Source: Rhizobium sp. (GTDB lineage Bacteria > Pseudomonadota > Alphaproteobacteria > Rhizobiales > Rhizobiaceae). Taken from it: a DNA stretch of 64,000 nucleotides. Where the stretch lies: NCBI GenBank assembly GCA_028290545.1, contig JAQGJP010000103.1:51240-115239 (forward strand), read 5' to 3'. A program made the position numbers and the translations under genes. Under the pieces are notes generated by a model. It was not told the DNA's origin. It made no database searches and saw only the letters and a program-made list of their open reading frames with translations. Of the stretch, positions 43,679-53,270 are shown piece by piece; within the stretch, counting starts at the first letter, position 1; each line of letters begins with the position of its first letter.

Positions 43679-44959
43679 ATGAAGAGACGCCAATTTCTGA
43701 CGACGAGCGGAGCGGTGCTGGCCGCGCCGCTTCTGATGCGCACGGCTTATGCGCAATCCGGTTTTGACTGGAAGCAACAGTCAGGCAAGACGATCAATGT
43801 CGGCATGTCCCGCCACCCGTGGCAGGAAGCGATCGAGCCGATGATTCCGGAATTCGAGGAAATGACCGGCATCACCGTCAAGCTTTCGAAGCTGCCGGAA
43901 CAGCAATATCTGACCAAGACGGTGGCCGATCTCACCGGCGGCACGTTCGGCCAGGACGTGTTCATGACGCAGTATTACGATTCCCCGTCCTACCAGCAGA
44001 AGGGTTGGACGAAGGATATCGGGCCGCTGCTCGACAACGCCAAGCTGACCGACAAGGCCACCTATGACTGGGAAGACTTCTTCCCCGCCGCCCGCGACGT
44101 CTCCAAGATCGGCGGCAAATATGCCGACCGCATCGCCATCACCTCGGAAGCCCAGACGCTGGTCTATCGCGCCGACGTGCTGAAGGAGAAGGGCATCGCC
44201 GTTCCCAAGACTTTTGACGACCTTGCGGCGGCCGCCGCCAAGATCACCGACGGCAGCATGTACGGCATGACCATGCGCGGCGGCGCCGCCAACTGGTGGC
44301 CGTTCTACGGCTTCGTCAAATCCTTCGGCGGCGAATATGTCACCCGTGACCTGAAGTCCGTGGTCAATTCCAAGGAATCGAAGGCCGCGCTGTCGAGCTA
44401 TGTGAAGCTCGCAAGCTTCTGCCCGCCGGGCATCACCAATTCCGACTGGGACGAGATCAACACTGCCATGCTCTCCGGCCAGGCGGCGATGTTCCTCGAC
44501 TCCTCGGTGATCTACAGCCGCCTGCAGGACAAGGAAGCCTCAACGGTGGTCGGCAAGGTCGGCGTCGCGCCGATGGTCGCGGGTCCTGCCGGCGCCCATG
44601 GCCAGGCCCATTTCTGGACGATCTCGCTTGCCAACAGCGCTTCGGAACCCGAAGCCGGCTGGCTGTTCATGCAGTGGGCCACCTCGAAGGATATCCAGGG
44701 CAAGATCGCGCTCAAGGGCGTGCTCGGTCCGCGCTCCTCGGCATGGGAAGTGCCTGGACTGACCAAGGTCTTCCCCGACGAGTTCCTGAAAGCCGTGCAG
44801 ACTTCGCTGAAGACGGCGGTGATCTCGCCTGCGAATCTGAAGTTCTTCGAACTCATGGATCCCCTGCGTGCCCAGGTGCAGGAAGCCATCCTCGGAAATG
44901 CCTCGCCAAGCGACGCACTCGACAAAGTCCAGGTCGAGTGGGAGAAAATCCTCGCCTGA
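43679..44959 (+). CDS. Sugar/polyol ABC importer solute-binding protein
   Basis: The 426-residue protein has an RR-containing signal (MKRRQFLTTSGAVLAAPLLMRTAYAQ) and a family-1 solute-binding fold, with the terminal AxA cleavage site. It heads the plus-strand operon of binding protein, two permeases, polyol dehydrogenase, FGGY kinase and ATPase. Such SmoE/MtlE-like operons in rhizobia import mannitol, sorbitol or arabitol. GGGAGG precedes the ATG. A strong hairpin follows the stop. Confidence 0.88.
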   Translation: MKRRQFLTTSGAVLAAPLLMRTAYAQSGFDWKQQSGKTINVGMSRHPWQEAIEPMIPEFEEMTGITVKLSKLPEQQYLTKTVADLTGGTFGQDVFMTQYYDSPSYQQKGWTKDIGPLLDNAKLTDKATYDWEDFFPAARDVSKIGGKYADRIAITSEAQTLVYRADVLKEKGIAVPKTFDDLAAAAAKITDGSMYGMTMRGGAANWWPFYGFVKSFGGEYVTRDLKSVVNSKESKAALSSYVKLASFCPPGITNSDWDEINTAMLSGQAAMFLDSSVIYSRLQDKEASTVVGKVGVAPMVAGPAGAHGQAHFWTISLANSASEPEAGWLFMQWATSKDIQGKIALKGVLGPRSSAWEVPGLTKVFPDEFLKAVQTSLKTAVISPANLKFFELMDPLRAQVQEAILGNASPSDALDKVQVEWEKILA

Positions 44960-44988
44960 AATTGACGTTTCGAAATAGGATGGAATTG

Positions 44989-45013
44989 CCGTGCCCCGGT
45001 CTCCGGGGCACGG
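44989..45013 (+). repeat. Intercistronic 11-bp hairpin after the binding-protein gene
   Basis: CCGTGCCCCGG (44989-44999) pairs perfectly with CCGGGGCACGG (45003-45013) around a 3-base loop. Hairpins of this type between binding-protein and permease genes usually stabilise the upstream message so that the binding protein is made in excess. Confidence 0.6.
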
Positions 45014-45044
45014 GCGCGATAACATGCCGCCCGGAGTCCTGCGA

Positions 45045-45890
45045 ATGCTCTTGCGAAATTCAAAATTCGCATATGCCCTGACACTTCCAGTCACGGTCAC
45101 GCTGCTTGCCCTGCTGATCTATCCGCTGATCGTCACGTTAAGGAACGCGTTCTGGGGCGCCGATGGACTGACGCTGTCGCATTTCGCGTCCATGGCATCG
45201 ATCGATGGCTTCTGGGTGGTCGTGAGGAATACCGTCGTCTTCACGCTGGGCTCGACGATCATCAGCATGCTCCTGGGCTTTCTGTTCGCCTACAGCCTGG
45301 AGTTCATCACGGTCGGCCGCCGGTTCTTCGCCTCGATCCTGATCATTCCCTTGGCTATGATGCCTGTTGTGTCCAGCCTGACTTTCGGAATGATGCTCAA
45401 CCCAGCGCTCGGCGTGGTCAATTCGGTGCTGAAGATGGCGGGCATCGCCGGGCCACTCTGGGCGACGGGCACCTCGACGGCGCTTGCGACCGTGATGATG
45501 GTCGACGTCTGGCAGTGGACACCCTTTTGCTTTGCGATCCTGCACGCCGGCTTCCGCTCGCTGCCGGCGGACGTCATGGAAGCCGCGCGCATCGACGGCG
45601 CCAATGCCCGCCAGGAATTGTTCAGGATTTCGTTGCCGCTGCTGCGCAACGTGCTGCTCGTCACCTTCGTCTTCCGTTTCATGGAAGCCTTCAAGGCCTT
45701 CGACGCGATCTATGTCATGACTCAGGGTGGACCCGGCCGCGCCTCGGAAACCATGGTCATCCGCGCCTATAAGGAAGCTTTCCAGTTCTTCAAGCCGGAG
45801 ACGGCGGCAACCATCGGCGTCGTGCTGCTGGTCGTGACGTTGGTCTCGACGCGGCCGATCGGGCGGGCGCTGCTGAAGGCGACGACATGA
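45045..45890 (+). CDS. Sugar/polyol ABC importer permease, MalF type
   Basis: The 281-residue permease has six predicted helices and the EAA loop EAARIDGANARQELFRISLPLLRN (about residues 180-203). ATG 45045 is chosen because GGAG lies 8 bases upstream; further upstream starts would run through the hairpin. Its stop overlaps the next start by 4 bases (ATGA), coupling the two permeases. Confidence 0.87.
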   Translation: MLLRNSKFAYALTLPVTVTLLALLIYPLIVTLRNAFWGADGLTLSHFASMASIDGFWVVVRNTVVFTLGSTIISMLLGFLFAYSLEFITVGRRFFASILIIPLAMMPVVSSLTFGMMLNPALGVVNSVLKMAGIAGPLWATGTSTALATVMMVDVWQWTPFCFAILHAGFRSLPADVMEAARIDGANARQELFRISLPLLRNVLLVTFVFRFMEAFKAFDAIYVMTQGGPGRASETMVIRAYKEAFQFFKPETAATIGVVLLVVTLVSTRPIGRALLKATT

Positions 45891-46711
45891 AACATTCTCC
45901 CCTCGCCCGCATCCTTGCCTACACATGGTTGATCGTCGGCAACATCGTCATTCTTGCGCCGATCGCCTGGATGGTCCTGCAATCGCTGAAGGGCAAGCTC
46001 GACACCATTGCCTTTCCGCCGAAATTCATCTTCTCCCCCACTTTGGCGAATTATTATGACGTGCTTGCCTCCCAAGGCTTCCGGCAGGCCATGCTGGACA
46101 GCATCATCGTCGCCAGCGGCGCGGTGCTGATCGGCATGGTCGTCGGTGTTCCCTTCGCCTATGCGCTGTCGCGGTCGACTATCCGTGGCCGGTTCGAGCT
46201 TGCGGAATTCATCCTCTCGACCAAGATGCTGCCGGCGATCGTCGTCGTCGTGCCGCTGCTGCAAGTCTATAAGGTGCTCGGCCTGCTCGACAGCCGGCTT
46301 GGCCTGATCATCGCCCATGTGCTGGTGGTCCTGGCGCTGATAGTCTGGGTGATGCGCAGTTTCATCGATGCCCTGCCCGTCGAGGTCGAGGAAGCCGCTT
46401 ATGTCGATGGCGCCTCGGGCATGCGGACCTTGCTTCAGATCGTGCTGCCATCGGCGGCGCCGGGCCTGGTGACGGTGGCGGCGCTCGCCTTCATCCTCTC
46501 CTGGAATGAGCTGTTCTTCTCGATCACGCTGACTGGCACCAATATCCGCACACTGCCGGTGTTCATGGGCACGGAATATGTCGGCTTCCTCGCTGTCGAC
46601 TGGGGCAGGCTCTCGGCGGCCGGCCTGCTGGCGACAGTTCCTGTCGTCGTCCTGGTGCTGGTTCTGCAGAAGTATCTCGTGCGGGGCCTCAGCCTCGGCG
46701 CGTTGAGATAG
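45887..46711 (+). CDS. Sugar/polyol ABC importer permease, MalG type
   Basis: The 274-residue partner permease has six helices and the EAA loop EEAAYVDGASGMRTLLQIVLPSAAPG (about residues 166-190), ending in the LVRGLSLGALR tail typical of MalG-type permeases. It overlaps the MalF-type gene and precedes the dehydrogenase by 9 bases. Confidence 0.88.
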   Translation: MKHSPLARILAYTWLIVGNIVILAPIAWMVLQSLKGKLDTIAFPPKFIFSPTLANYYDVLASQGFRQAMLDSIIVASGAVLIGMVVGVPFAYALSRSTIRGRFELAEFILSTKMLPAIVVVVPLLQVYKVLGLLDSRLGLIIAHVLVVLALIVWVMRSFIDALPVEVEEAAYVDGASGMRTLLQIVLPSAAPGLVTVAALAFILSWNELFFSITLTGTNIRTLPVFMGTEYVGFLAVDWGRLSAAGLLATVPVVVLVLVLQKYLVRGLSLGALR

Positions 46712-46720
46712 GCGGCGGTC

Positions 46721-47794
46721 ATGGTACAGACTTCCCTGCATTTCGGCGCCGGCGCGCTTGGCCGCGGCCTGATCCTGCCTCTGCTGGCAAACAAGCACGT
46801 GGCGCTCTCCATCGCCGATATCAACACGACGGTGGTGGACAGGATCCGCGCCGAAGGTGGCTATCCGATCGCCATTTTCGAGGACGGCAGACGCGAAAGC
46901 GTATTCGTGCCGGTCGCCCGGGCCTTTGCGCTGGGGCGCGACGATGCGGCGCTCGATGCCTTCATCGGCGAAGCGGATTTCATCACCACCTCGGTACAGG
47001 TCGGCAATCTCCAGAATGTGGTCAACCGCCTTTCACGGGTCTGGGCATCATCCGCCAGATCCAGGACGGTGATCGGCTGCGAGAACCTGCGCAAAGTCGG
47101 CGCCCAAATCAAGTCGCTGTTCGAAGCCGAAAATGCTGCTCTTGCCCCGCGCGTTTTCACGCCGGATTGCGTGGTCGACCGCATCTGCGCCGCCTCACCG
47201 CCGGAACTGCTGATCGAGACCGAGCGCTATACCGAATGGGTGATCGAGTCGCCCACCGATCCGGATTTCCGCGGACCGGATATCGCCCGCGATGTCGACC
47301 GGCTGTTCTTCCGAAAGCGCTATCTCGTCAATGCGCTGGCTGACGCCGTGTCTTTCATCGGGCTCAGGAAGGGTCATGCCTATCTGCACCAGGCGGTCAC
47401 AGACTCCGAGATTCTCGCAATGGTCGAGCCGCTGCTCGCCCTGTTGCGCAGTCACCTGATTCGTGTGTTCGGCTTCGAGCCGCAGGAGATCGCGGAGTAC
47501 CAGGCGCTCAGCATTATCAGGCTCGGCAATCCCTCGATCTCGCGGCGGATCGAAACCGTCGCCCGCGATCCGTGGCGGAAATTCGGTCCGCAGGAGCGCT
47601 TTATGGAGCCGATCCTGACGGAATTCGATGCCGGCATCGACGTCTCGGCTGCGGTCAGAACCATGCGGACAATCATCGCCAGTGTCGAGCCCGATGCCAC
47701 AATGGCAGCTTCTCTGCTGTCAAGCGCCTGGGGCGCGACGGCATCCCACGCCCTGTTTTATGACCTCATCGCCTCCCCCAGGGAGACGGCATGA
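46721..47794 (+). CDS. Mannitol dehydrogenase-family polyol (phosphate) dehydrogenase
   Basis: The 357-residue protein has the nucleotide motif LHFGAGALGRGLILPLLA at the N-terminus and the two-domain layout of long-chain mannitol dehydrogenases (GCENLRKVGAQIK; the later LGNPSISRRIETVARDPWRKFGPQERFMEPI is the MtlD-like C-terminal signature). It resembles mannitol-1-phosphate 5-dehydrogenase more than the larger mannitol 2-dehydrogenases. No PTS is present and a kinase gene overlaps its end, so the true substrate could be a free pentitol or hexitol or a phosphorylated form. Confidence 0.8.
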   Translation: MVQTSLHFGAGALGRGLILPLLANKHVALSIADINTTVVDRIRAEGGYPIAIFEDGRRESVFVPVARAFALGRDDAALDAFIGEADFITTSVQVGNLQNVVNRLSRVWASSARSRTVIGCENLRKVGAQIKSLFEAENAALAPRVFTPDCVVDRICAASPPELLIETERYTEWVIESPTDPDFRGPDIARDVDRLFFRKRYLVNALADAVSFIGLRKGHAYLHQAVTDSEILAMVEPLLALLRSHLIRVFGFEPQEIAEYQALSIIRLGNPSISRRIETVARDPWRKFGPQERFMEPILTEFDAGIDVSAAVRTMRTIIASVEPDATMAASLLSSAWGATASHALFYDLIASPRETA

Positions 47795-49290
47795 GCGAAA
47801 CCATCATCGCCGCCGACATCGGCACATCCTCGCTGAAGGCCGCACTTGTCAGTGCGCGGGGCGAGGTTCTGGCGACCGCGCGCCACAGTTATCCGACGCA
47901 TGTTACGCCGGAGGGTTGGACCGAGCAGGACCCCCACGACTGGCTCAATGCGCTCATCCAGGCGATGCGGGTACTTGCGGCCAAGGTCTCGCTCGACGGA
48001 GTCAGCGGCATGGTGTTCACCGGCCAGATGTCGGCGGCGCTCCTGGTCGACCGCAATCACAGGCCGCTCAGGCCCTGCATCATCTGGTCGGACCAGCGCG
48101 CCGACAGGGAGGCGCTTGCCGCCTCTGCTTCCGCCGGCAAGCAACAACTTTATGCGATCACCGGCAATCCGGCGACGCCGACCTATTCGGCGCCCAAGCT
48201 CGCCTGGGTGGCGCGTCACGAGCCCGAAGTGCTGAAGGCGGCACAGGCATTCATCCAGCCGAAGGATTGGATCGTCGCCCAGCTGACCGGGCGGCTGGCG
48301 ACCGATCTCAGCGACGCATCCTGCACCAATCTCATAGATCTCCGCAAGGGCCGGTGGGAACCGGCGCTGTTCGCGCTTTACGGCCTGGATATCAGGCTGG
48401 CGCCTGAGATTCTTGGCTCGACGGATATTGCCGGTGTCCTGCTGCCTGCCATGGCCTCTGAGCTTGGCCTGAAGCCCGGTCTGCCGGTCATCATGGGCGG
48501 AGGCGACGGACCGGCGACGGCGGCCGGCGCCGGAGCGCTGTCGCAGGGCGATGGCTATGCCTCACTCGGCACCAGCGCCTGGGTGTCCTTCACCTCGGCC
48601 GATCCGGTAGTCGATGAACAATGTAGGCTGGCGACCTTCGCCCATGTCATTCCCGGCCTCTATGTCGAAACGGGATCGATGCAGGCGGCGGGAGCGTCGA
48701 TCGAATGGGTTGCGCAATTGCTCGGCACGACACCCGCTGAGATAGCCGGACTCGCGCTCGCGAATGAAACACCGAGCGGCACCAAGCCGTTCTTCCTGCC
48801 CTATCTGCAGGGAGAACGGACGCCTTACTGGTCGGCGCTGTCGGCCGGCACGTTCTTCGGGCTCAACCGGGATCATGGCCGCGCCGATATCGCCGGTGCC
48901 GCGCTGGAAGGCGTCTGCTTCCAGATGCGGATGATCCTCGATGTCTTCCGCGAGCTCGGCCGTGGCGCCGACCCCCTAACATTGGCCGGCGGCTTCGGCC
49001 AGAGCGCGCTTTTCCAGCAGCGTTTCGCCGATCTGACCGGCAGGCGCGTGCGAACGCTCGCAGGTTCCGAACATTGTACCGCGCTGGGGGCGGCCATCAC
49101 CGGCTTCCTCGGCCTCGGAATTCTTGCATCGCCGGCAGAGGCTGCGAGTTGGCCGCGCTTCGCAACCGATGCCCCACCATCCGGCGATCAGCGCGCGATC
49201 GCCGCGCGCTACGATGTTTTCCGCAGCGCCTGGAGTGCCGCGGAGGCGCTGGCAGCCTCCGTCAGCCGCCTTGCGCCGACAACGAATTGA
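47791..49290 (+). CDS. xylB: FGGY-family carbohydrate kinase, xylulokinase-like
   Basis: The 499-residue kinase has the FGGY layout: IIAADIGTSSLKAALVSARGE at the start, EGWTEQDPHDWLNAL, the IIWSDQRAD loop, GGGDGPATAAGAGALSQGDGYASLGTSAWV in the ATP domain, then LQGERTPYWSALSAGTFFGL and LAGGFGQSALFQQRFADLTGRRV. This fits xylulokinase, which makes xylulose-5-phosphate, and would follow oxidation of arabitol by the preceding dehydrogenase. A fructo- or ribulokinase specificity is possible. The start overlaps the dehydrogenase stop (ATGA). Confidence 0.82.
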   Translation: MSETIIAADIGTSSLKAALVSARGEVLATARHSYPTHVTPEGWTEQDPHDWLNALIQAMRVLAAKVSLDGVSGMVFTGQMSAALLVDRNHRPLRPCIIWSDQRADREALAASASAGKQQLYAITGNPATPTYSAPKLAWVARHEPEVLKAAQAFIQPKDWIVAQLTGRLATDLSDASCTNLIDLRKGRWEPALFALYGLDIRLAPEILGSTDIAGVLLPAMASELGLKPGLPVIMGGGDGPATAAGAGALSQGDGYASLGTSAWVSFTSADPVVDEQCRLATFAHVIPGLYVETGSMQAAGASIEWVAQLLGTTPAEIAGLALANETPSGTKPFFLPYLQGERTPYWSALSAGTFFGLNRDHGRADIAGAALEGVCFQMRMILDVFRELGRGADPLTLAGGFGQSALFQQRFADLTGRRVRTLAGSEHCTALGAAITGFLGLGILASPAEAASWPRFATDAPPSGDQRAIAARYDVFRSAWSAAEALAASVSRLAPTTN

Positions 49291-49303
49291 ACGGGAGTAA
49301 CCC

Positions 49304-50356
49304 ATGGCAGCCATCGAACTCGTCAAGACGACCAAGAAATATGGAGCGGTGACCGGCGTCGATGCGGTCGATCTCAAGATCGCCGACGGCGAATTCGTTG
49401 TGCTGCTCGGACCATCCGGCTGCGGAAAATCGACACTGTTGCGCATGGTGGCGGGTCTTGAAGACATTTCCTCAGGCGAGATTCGTTTTGACGGCAGGGT
49501 CATCAACGACGTCTCGACCCAGAAGCGCAACATCGCCATGGTGTTCCAGAACTATGCGCTTTATCCCCATATGAGCGTTGCCGACAATCTCTCCTTCGGC
49601 CTCAAGATCAAGGGCGCCAACGAAGACACCATCGCATCGAAGATCAAGGGTGCTGCCAATATTCTCGGCATTTCCGAATATCTCGCCCGCAAGCCGCGGC
49701 AACTGTCCGGCGGCCAGCGGCAGCGCGTCGCCATGGGGCGCTCGATCGTCCGCGAACCCGTCGCCTTCCTGTTCGATGAACCGCTCTCCAATCTCGACGC
49801 CAAGCTGCGTGGCCAGATGCGCCTGGAAATCCGCCTGCTGCAGAAAAACCTGAAGACCACGGCGCTCTATGTGACCCACGATCAGGTCGAGGCGATGACG
49901 CTCGCCGACCGTGTCGTCGTGCTCAACAAGGGACGGATCGAACAGGTGGCCGCGCCGCTCGACCTCTATCGGCGCCCTGCCACGCTGTTCGTCGCAGATT
50001 TTGTCGGCACCTATCCGATGAATTTCCTCAATGCCGCGACGACCGACACAGGCCTTCGATTTACCAATGGCGCCGAGATGGCTCTCAGCGAACGCCTGTC
50101 ATCCAACATAAGAGTCCGCGTCGGGCTGCGGCCCGAACAACTTCACATCGATCCGGCGGGCGTCTTGTCCATGGTGGTGGATGTGGTGGAGCCCCTGGGC
50201 TCGGACACGTTGGTGCATGGGCACATGGGAACGGAGATTTTGCTCGTCCGCGTGGATCCAGGTGTGGATGTGAGGGCTGGAGAGACCGTCCGTCTCTCTA
50301 GCAATGCAGCCCATCTGCATATATTCAACCCCGAGACCGGTAGCCGATTGAATTAG
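49304..50356 (+). CDS. Sugar/polyol ABC importer ATPase, MalK/UgpC type
   Basis: The 350-residue ATPase has Walker A (GPSGCGKST), signature LSGGQRQRVAMGRS, Walker B (VAFLFDEPLSNLDA), switch histidine (YVTHDQVEA) and the TOBE-type C-terminus (GLRPEQLHID). It is the last gene of the importer operon. GGGAG precedes the ATG. Confidence 0.9.
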   Translation: MAAIELVKTTKKYGAVTGVDAVDLKIADGEFVVLLGPSGCGKSTLLRMVAGLEDISSGEIRFDGRVINDVSTQKRNIAMVFQNYALYPHMSVADNLSFGLKIKGANEDTIASKIKGAANILGISEYLARKPRQLSGGQRQRVAMGRSIVREPVAFLFDEPLSNLDAKLRGQMRLEIRLLQKNLKTTALYVTHDQVEAMTLADRVVVLNKGRIEQVAAPLDLYRRPATLFVADFVGTYPMNFLNAATTDTGLRFTNGAEMALSERLSSNIRVRVGLRPEQLHIDPAGVLSMVVDVVEPLGSDTLVHGHMGTEILLVRVDPGVDVRAGETVRLSSNAAHLHIFNPETGSRLN

Positions 50357-50396
50357 ATTTCACAGCGATTGGCCGGAGGGGATATCAAAAGCTGCA

Positions 50397-50429
50397 CCAC
50401 GCTACGGGACACGATCGACCCTGGCGTGG
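50397..50429 (+). terminator. Hairpin after the importer operon
   Basis: CCACGC (50397-50402) with GCGTGG (50424-50429), extended inward by GGG/CCC after a small mismatch, is followed by CTGTCTATATTTCT. It lies between convergent genes and could serve both. Confidence 0.35.
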
Positions 50430-50456
50430 CTGTCTATATTTCTACTGGATCTCGCC

Positions 50457-51428
50457 TCAGTCACCAAGGATCAGGCGGGCGGTATTCTCGTCGGTGATGA
50501 GGCCGTTCGCCAGACGGCCGGAAAGGGCAGCGATGACTGCTGCGGCGCGGTTCTTGCCGGAAGCAACGATGATGGTCGGCCGGTCCGCCGGAGCCGTCAG
50601 GGAAAAGGACGTCAGGCGGGAATGATAAGCGGCGTCCGAGACGATTTCCCCGCGTTCGTTGATTGCGCTGCCGAGCAGTTCACCCATCGCGCCGCTGTCC
50701 ATCGCCTGTCTGGTCTCGGCGGCAGTGATGAAACCATCCTTGTACAGCGTTGCCTCATGCCCCCAGTAGCCGATGCCCATCATCAGCAGGCTCGCCTCAT
50801 CGACAAGGGCGCGCAGGTTCTTGTAGCCGGGTTGAGCCTGCAGGACCTGCCTTTCCTCGACTGTGTTGGTGACGACCGGCATCGGCAGGGGATAGCATTG
50901 GGCGCTGCTGCGTTCCGACAGCCAAGTGACCACGTCGTAATGACTTGCCCGTCCGTCACGGGTCAGGTTGCCCATCAGGGAAACACATTTGTGTTGCGGC
51001 CGGTTGATCGGCCGCAGTCGGCGCGACACCTCGCGCATGGTTTTTCCGTTGCCGATGCCGATGGTGAGCGGCGCCTTTTGCTGGAGGTGGTTTTCCAGAT
51101 GCAGTGCGGCGAGCTGTGCAACCGAGGAAATGTCCTCGGCGCTCCCGAGTTCATTCAACGACACTTCGCAATATTGCAGCTCGAACCGCTCCTTCAATCG
51201 CTCCGCAAGCTCGATGCATTCCGCCATCGGATGCACAAGCTCGAAGCGAATCAGCTTCTCCGTCTGAGCAAGTGCGATCAAGCGTTGCACGATCTGACGG
51301 GATACTCCGAGTTCGGCTGCGATCTGGTCCTGAGTCTTGCTCTTGCCGTAATAGAGCCAAACGGCCCGCGCGGCCAGATCGAGGCGCCGGTCTCCGTTCA
51401 GGTCTATCTTGTCGCCCGCGCTACTCAT
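50457..51428 (-). CDS. SorC/DeoR-family sugar-responsive regulator
   Basis: The 323-residue protein has an N-terminal helix-turn-helix (WLYYGKSKTQDQIAAELGVSRQIVQRLIALAQ) and a SorC-type sugar-phosphate-binding domain with LTIGIGNGKTMREVSRRLRP, GIGYWG and GELLGSAINERGE. It converges on the importer ATPase gene, and the next minus-strand operon is cut off by a hairpin, so its own promoter lies at 51429-51500. SorC regulators often control nearby polyol operons, making the importer at 43.7-50.4 kb a candidate target. Confidence 0.85.
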   Translation of the reverse strand: MSSAGDKIDLNGDRRLDLAARAVWLYYGKSKTQDQIAAELGVSRQIVQRLIALAQTEKLIRFELVHPMAECIELAERLKERFELQYCEVSLNELGSAEDISSVAQLAALHLENHLQQKAPLTIGIGNGKTMREVSRRLRPINRPQHKCVSLMGNLTRDGRASHYDVVTWLSERSSAQCYPLPMPVVTNTVEERQVLQAQPGYKNLRALVDEASLLMMGIGYWGHEATLYKDGFITAAETRQAMDSGAMGELLGSAINERGEIVSDAAYHSRLTSFSLTAPADRPTIIVASGKNRAAAVIAALSGRLANGLITDENTARLILGD

Positions 51429-51501
51429 ACGCAGTATTCTCCGCTTGCAAATATGGAATGAGGATCAGTGACCGGATCTTTCGACCACCCAGTCCCAATC
51501 A

Positions 51502-51533
51502 GATCCCGCGAGCGACTTTGCGCTCGCGGGATC
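51502..51533 (-). terminator. Perfect 13-bp hairpin after the amidohydrolase gene
   Basis: GATCCCGCGAGCG (51502-51514) pairs with CGCTCGCGGGATC (51521-51533) around ACTTTG, 11 bases past the minus-strand stop. It separates the ribose-type operon from the SorC gene. The stem is very strong but has no long U-run. Confidence 0.65.
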
Positions 51534-51544
51534 GTCTATGCGGG

Positions 51545-52261
51545 CTAGAGACGCAAGAGCCGGGCGATGTTGCCACCGACGATTTGCGCATAGCCGTCGC
51601 GGTCTGCTGTCGCACGCTCCATCTTCTTGAATTCCCACTCATAGTCAACGAATGGCGAATCCGTTCCCCAGATCACCTTGTCGGGACCGAGTTCGCGGAC
51701 TGCTGTCTGAATCTCGAAGATCGGAGCCCGGGAGGTTTCAAGATAGAGATTGGGGTACTGTCTTGCAAACTGGATTGCCTGGTCCACAGACCAGAAGAAC
51801 CCCATATGCGCCATCAGCAAAGGGACGTTCGGGAAGCGCGCTGCCATAACCGCGAATTCCGGCGGACTGTTGTAAAGGTCGGAGGCGCCATGGACGATGA
51901 TCGGTATTCCGAGTTCATCGGCCACGCTGAACAGCGGATCGACCAGAAGCGGATCGGAAAGATGGAAGCCGTTTACCGTGGGATGCAGCTTCAGCCCCTT
52001 GAAACCCCAGTCGACGACGCAGCGCCGGACTTCGTCCGCCGCGTTCGACTCCCATGGATTGACGGCACAGAACGGGATCAACCGGTCGGGAAACTGGTCG
52101 AACGCCTCCTTGATCGGATCATTGGTGAAGTTTCCTTCGACGAACGGAAACATCACGGCCTTGTCGACGCCGACGGCGTCGATTTTAGCGACCAGTTCGG
52201 CACCGGTCTGGCGTGCGCCCGGCCGGATGCCGAGGTGATTGTGGGCGTCGATGATAAGCAT
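51545..52261 (-). CDS. Amidohydrolase-2 family metal-dependent hydrolase
   Basis: The 238-residue enzyme has the TIM-barrel amidohydrolase motifs: IIDAHNHLG (H-x-H), KLHP, IIVHGASD, LMAHMGFF and a final GTDSPF. Members of this ACMSD-like family act as decarboxylases or lactone/amide hydrolases. A strong ribosome site (GGAGG) precedes the ATG. It is the last gene of an operon with a ribose-type importer, so the substrate is probably a sugar acid, lactone or derivative brought in by that transporter. Confidence 0.85.
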   Translation of the reverse strand: MLIIDAHNHLGIRPGARQTGAELVAKIDAVGVDKAVMFPFVEGNFTNDPIKEAFDQFPDRLIPFCAVNPWESNAADEVRRCVVDWGFKGLKLHPTVNGFHLSDPLLVDPLFSVADELGIPIIVHGASDLYNSPPEFAVMAARFPNVPLLMAHMGFFWSVDQAIQFARQYPNLYLETSRAPIFEIQTAVRELGPDKVIWGTDSPFVDYEWEFKKMERATADRDGYAQIVGGNIARLLRL

Positions 52262-52277
52262 TTGATTCCTCCGTTGA

Positions 52278-53258
52278 TCAATATTTGCGTTTTAGTCCGC
52301 CGACAGCCATCGCAATAAGCACGAAGCCGCCGTTGAGGCCGTATCTGTAGGGAGCGCCGAGCCCGAGCAGCGTCAGGCCATTTCCGAGGAAGGCGATGAA
52401 CAACGCACCGATCAGCGTACCGAGGATATTCATTTCGCCACGACGCGAGGCAAGCGTGCCAAGATAGACCGAGGCGAAGGCGTCGAGCAGGTAAGGCTCG
52501 GCGCCCCTTGGCATGGCAATCCCCGTCCGGGAGACGAGCGCCACGCCGGCGATCGCGGAAAGCAGGCCAGAGACGATAAAGCCAAAGCCGAAGACCCGCC
52601 GCACGTCGATACCTGCCAGAAACGCGGCGCGGACATTGTATCCGACGGCTTTGGCTTGTCTGGCGAAGGCGGTGAAATGCATCAGGAAAAAGACGAGCGC
52701 CAGGATGACCAGGGCCAGTACGATCAATGTCGCCACGGGGCCGATCTGGCCCTGCCCCAGGAAAAAGAAGGACTTCGTGAGGCCGCGCGGAAGGGTGAAC
52801 AGCATCTGCGGCTCCGCCCCGTTGGTGGTCAGCAGTTCGGCGGAGCGGATGATGAACATCATTCCCAGCGTGCCGATGATCGCCGGGACGCCGAGATAGG
52901 CCATCAGCAGCGCGTTTATCACGCCGATCAGCAGACCGAAGGCCAGCGGCAAGGCGATAGCCGTCCAGAGCGGATATCCGTGAAGAATGAGGATCGCGGC
53001 GATCAGCCCGGCAGCGTCGGCCACCTGGGCCACGGAGAGATCGACGCCGCGCATCGACATCACCACCGTCAGCCCGAGTGCCAGCACGATCAGGATCGAG
53101 CCTTGGCGAAGCACGTTGACGATGTTGTTTGGACTGATGAAAGCCGGCTTGAAGACATAAAATATCGACAGCACAGCGAGCATTCCGACGATCGCGCCAT
53201 AATTCCTCAGGAATTCCAGCGACTTCGCGGTAGCCGATTGTCCGGTTGATGGATACAT
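52278..53258 (-). CDS. Ribose-type ABC permease (RbsC/BPL-2 family)
   Basis: The 326-residue permease has the RbsC/XylH-type pattern with about eight to ten helices, including FYVFKPAFISPNNIVNVLRQGSILIVLALGLTVVMSMRGVDLSV, AYLGVPAIIGTLGMMFIIRSAELL and RRGEMNILGTLIGALFIAFLGNGLTLLGL. It is the second permease of this importer; the first is fused to the ATPase encoded just upstream, suggesting a heterodimeric channel. Confidence 0.86.
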   Translation of the reverse strand: MYPSTGQSATAKSLEFLRNYGAIVGMLAVLSIFYVFKPAFISPNNIVNVLRQGSILIVLALGLTVVMSMRGVDLSVAQVADAAGLIAAILILHGYPLWTAIALPLAFGLLIGVINALLMAYLGVPAIIGTLGMMFIIRSAELLTTNGAEPQMLFTLPRGLTKSFFFLGQGQIGPVATLIVLALVILALVFFLMHFTAFARQAKAVGYNVRAAFLAGIDVRRVFGFGFIVSGLLSAIAGVALVSRTGIAMPRGAEPYLLDAFASVYLGTLASRRGEMNILGTLIGALFIAFLGNGLTLLGLGAPYRYGLNGGFVLIAMAVGGLKRKY

Positions 53259-53270
53259 TGTGCTCGCGTC

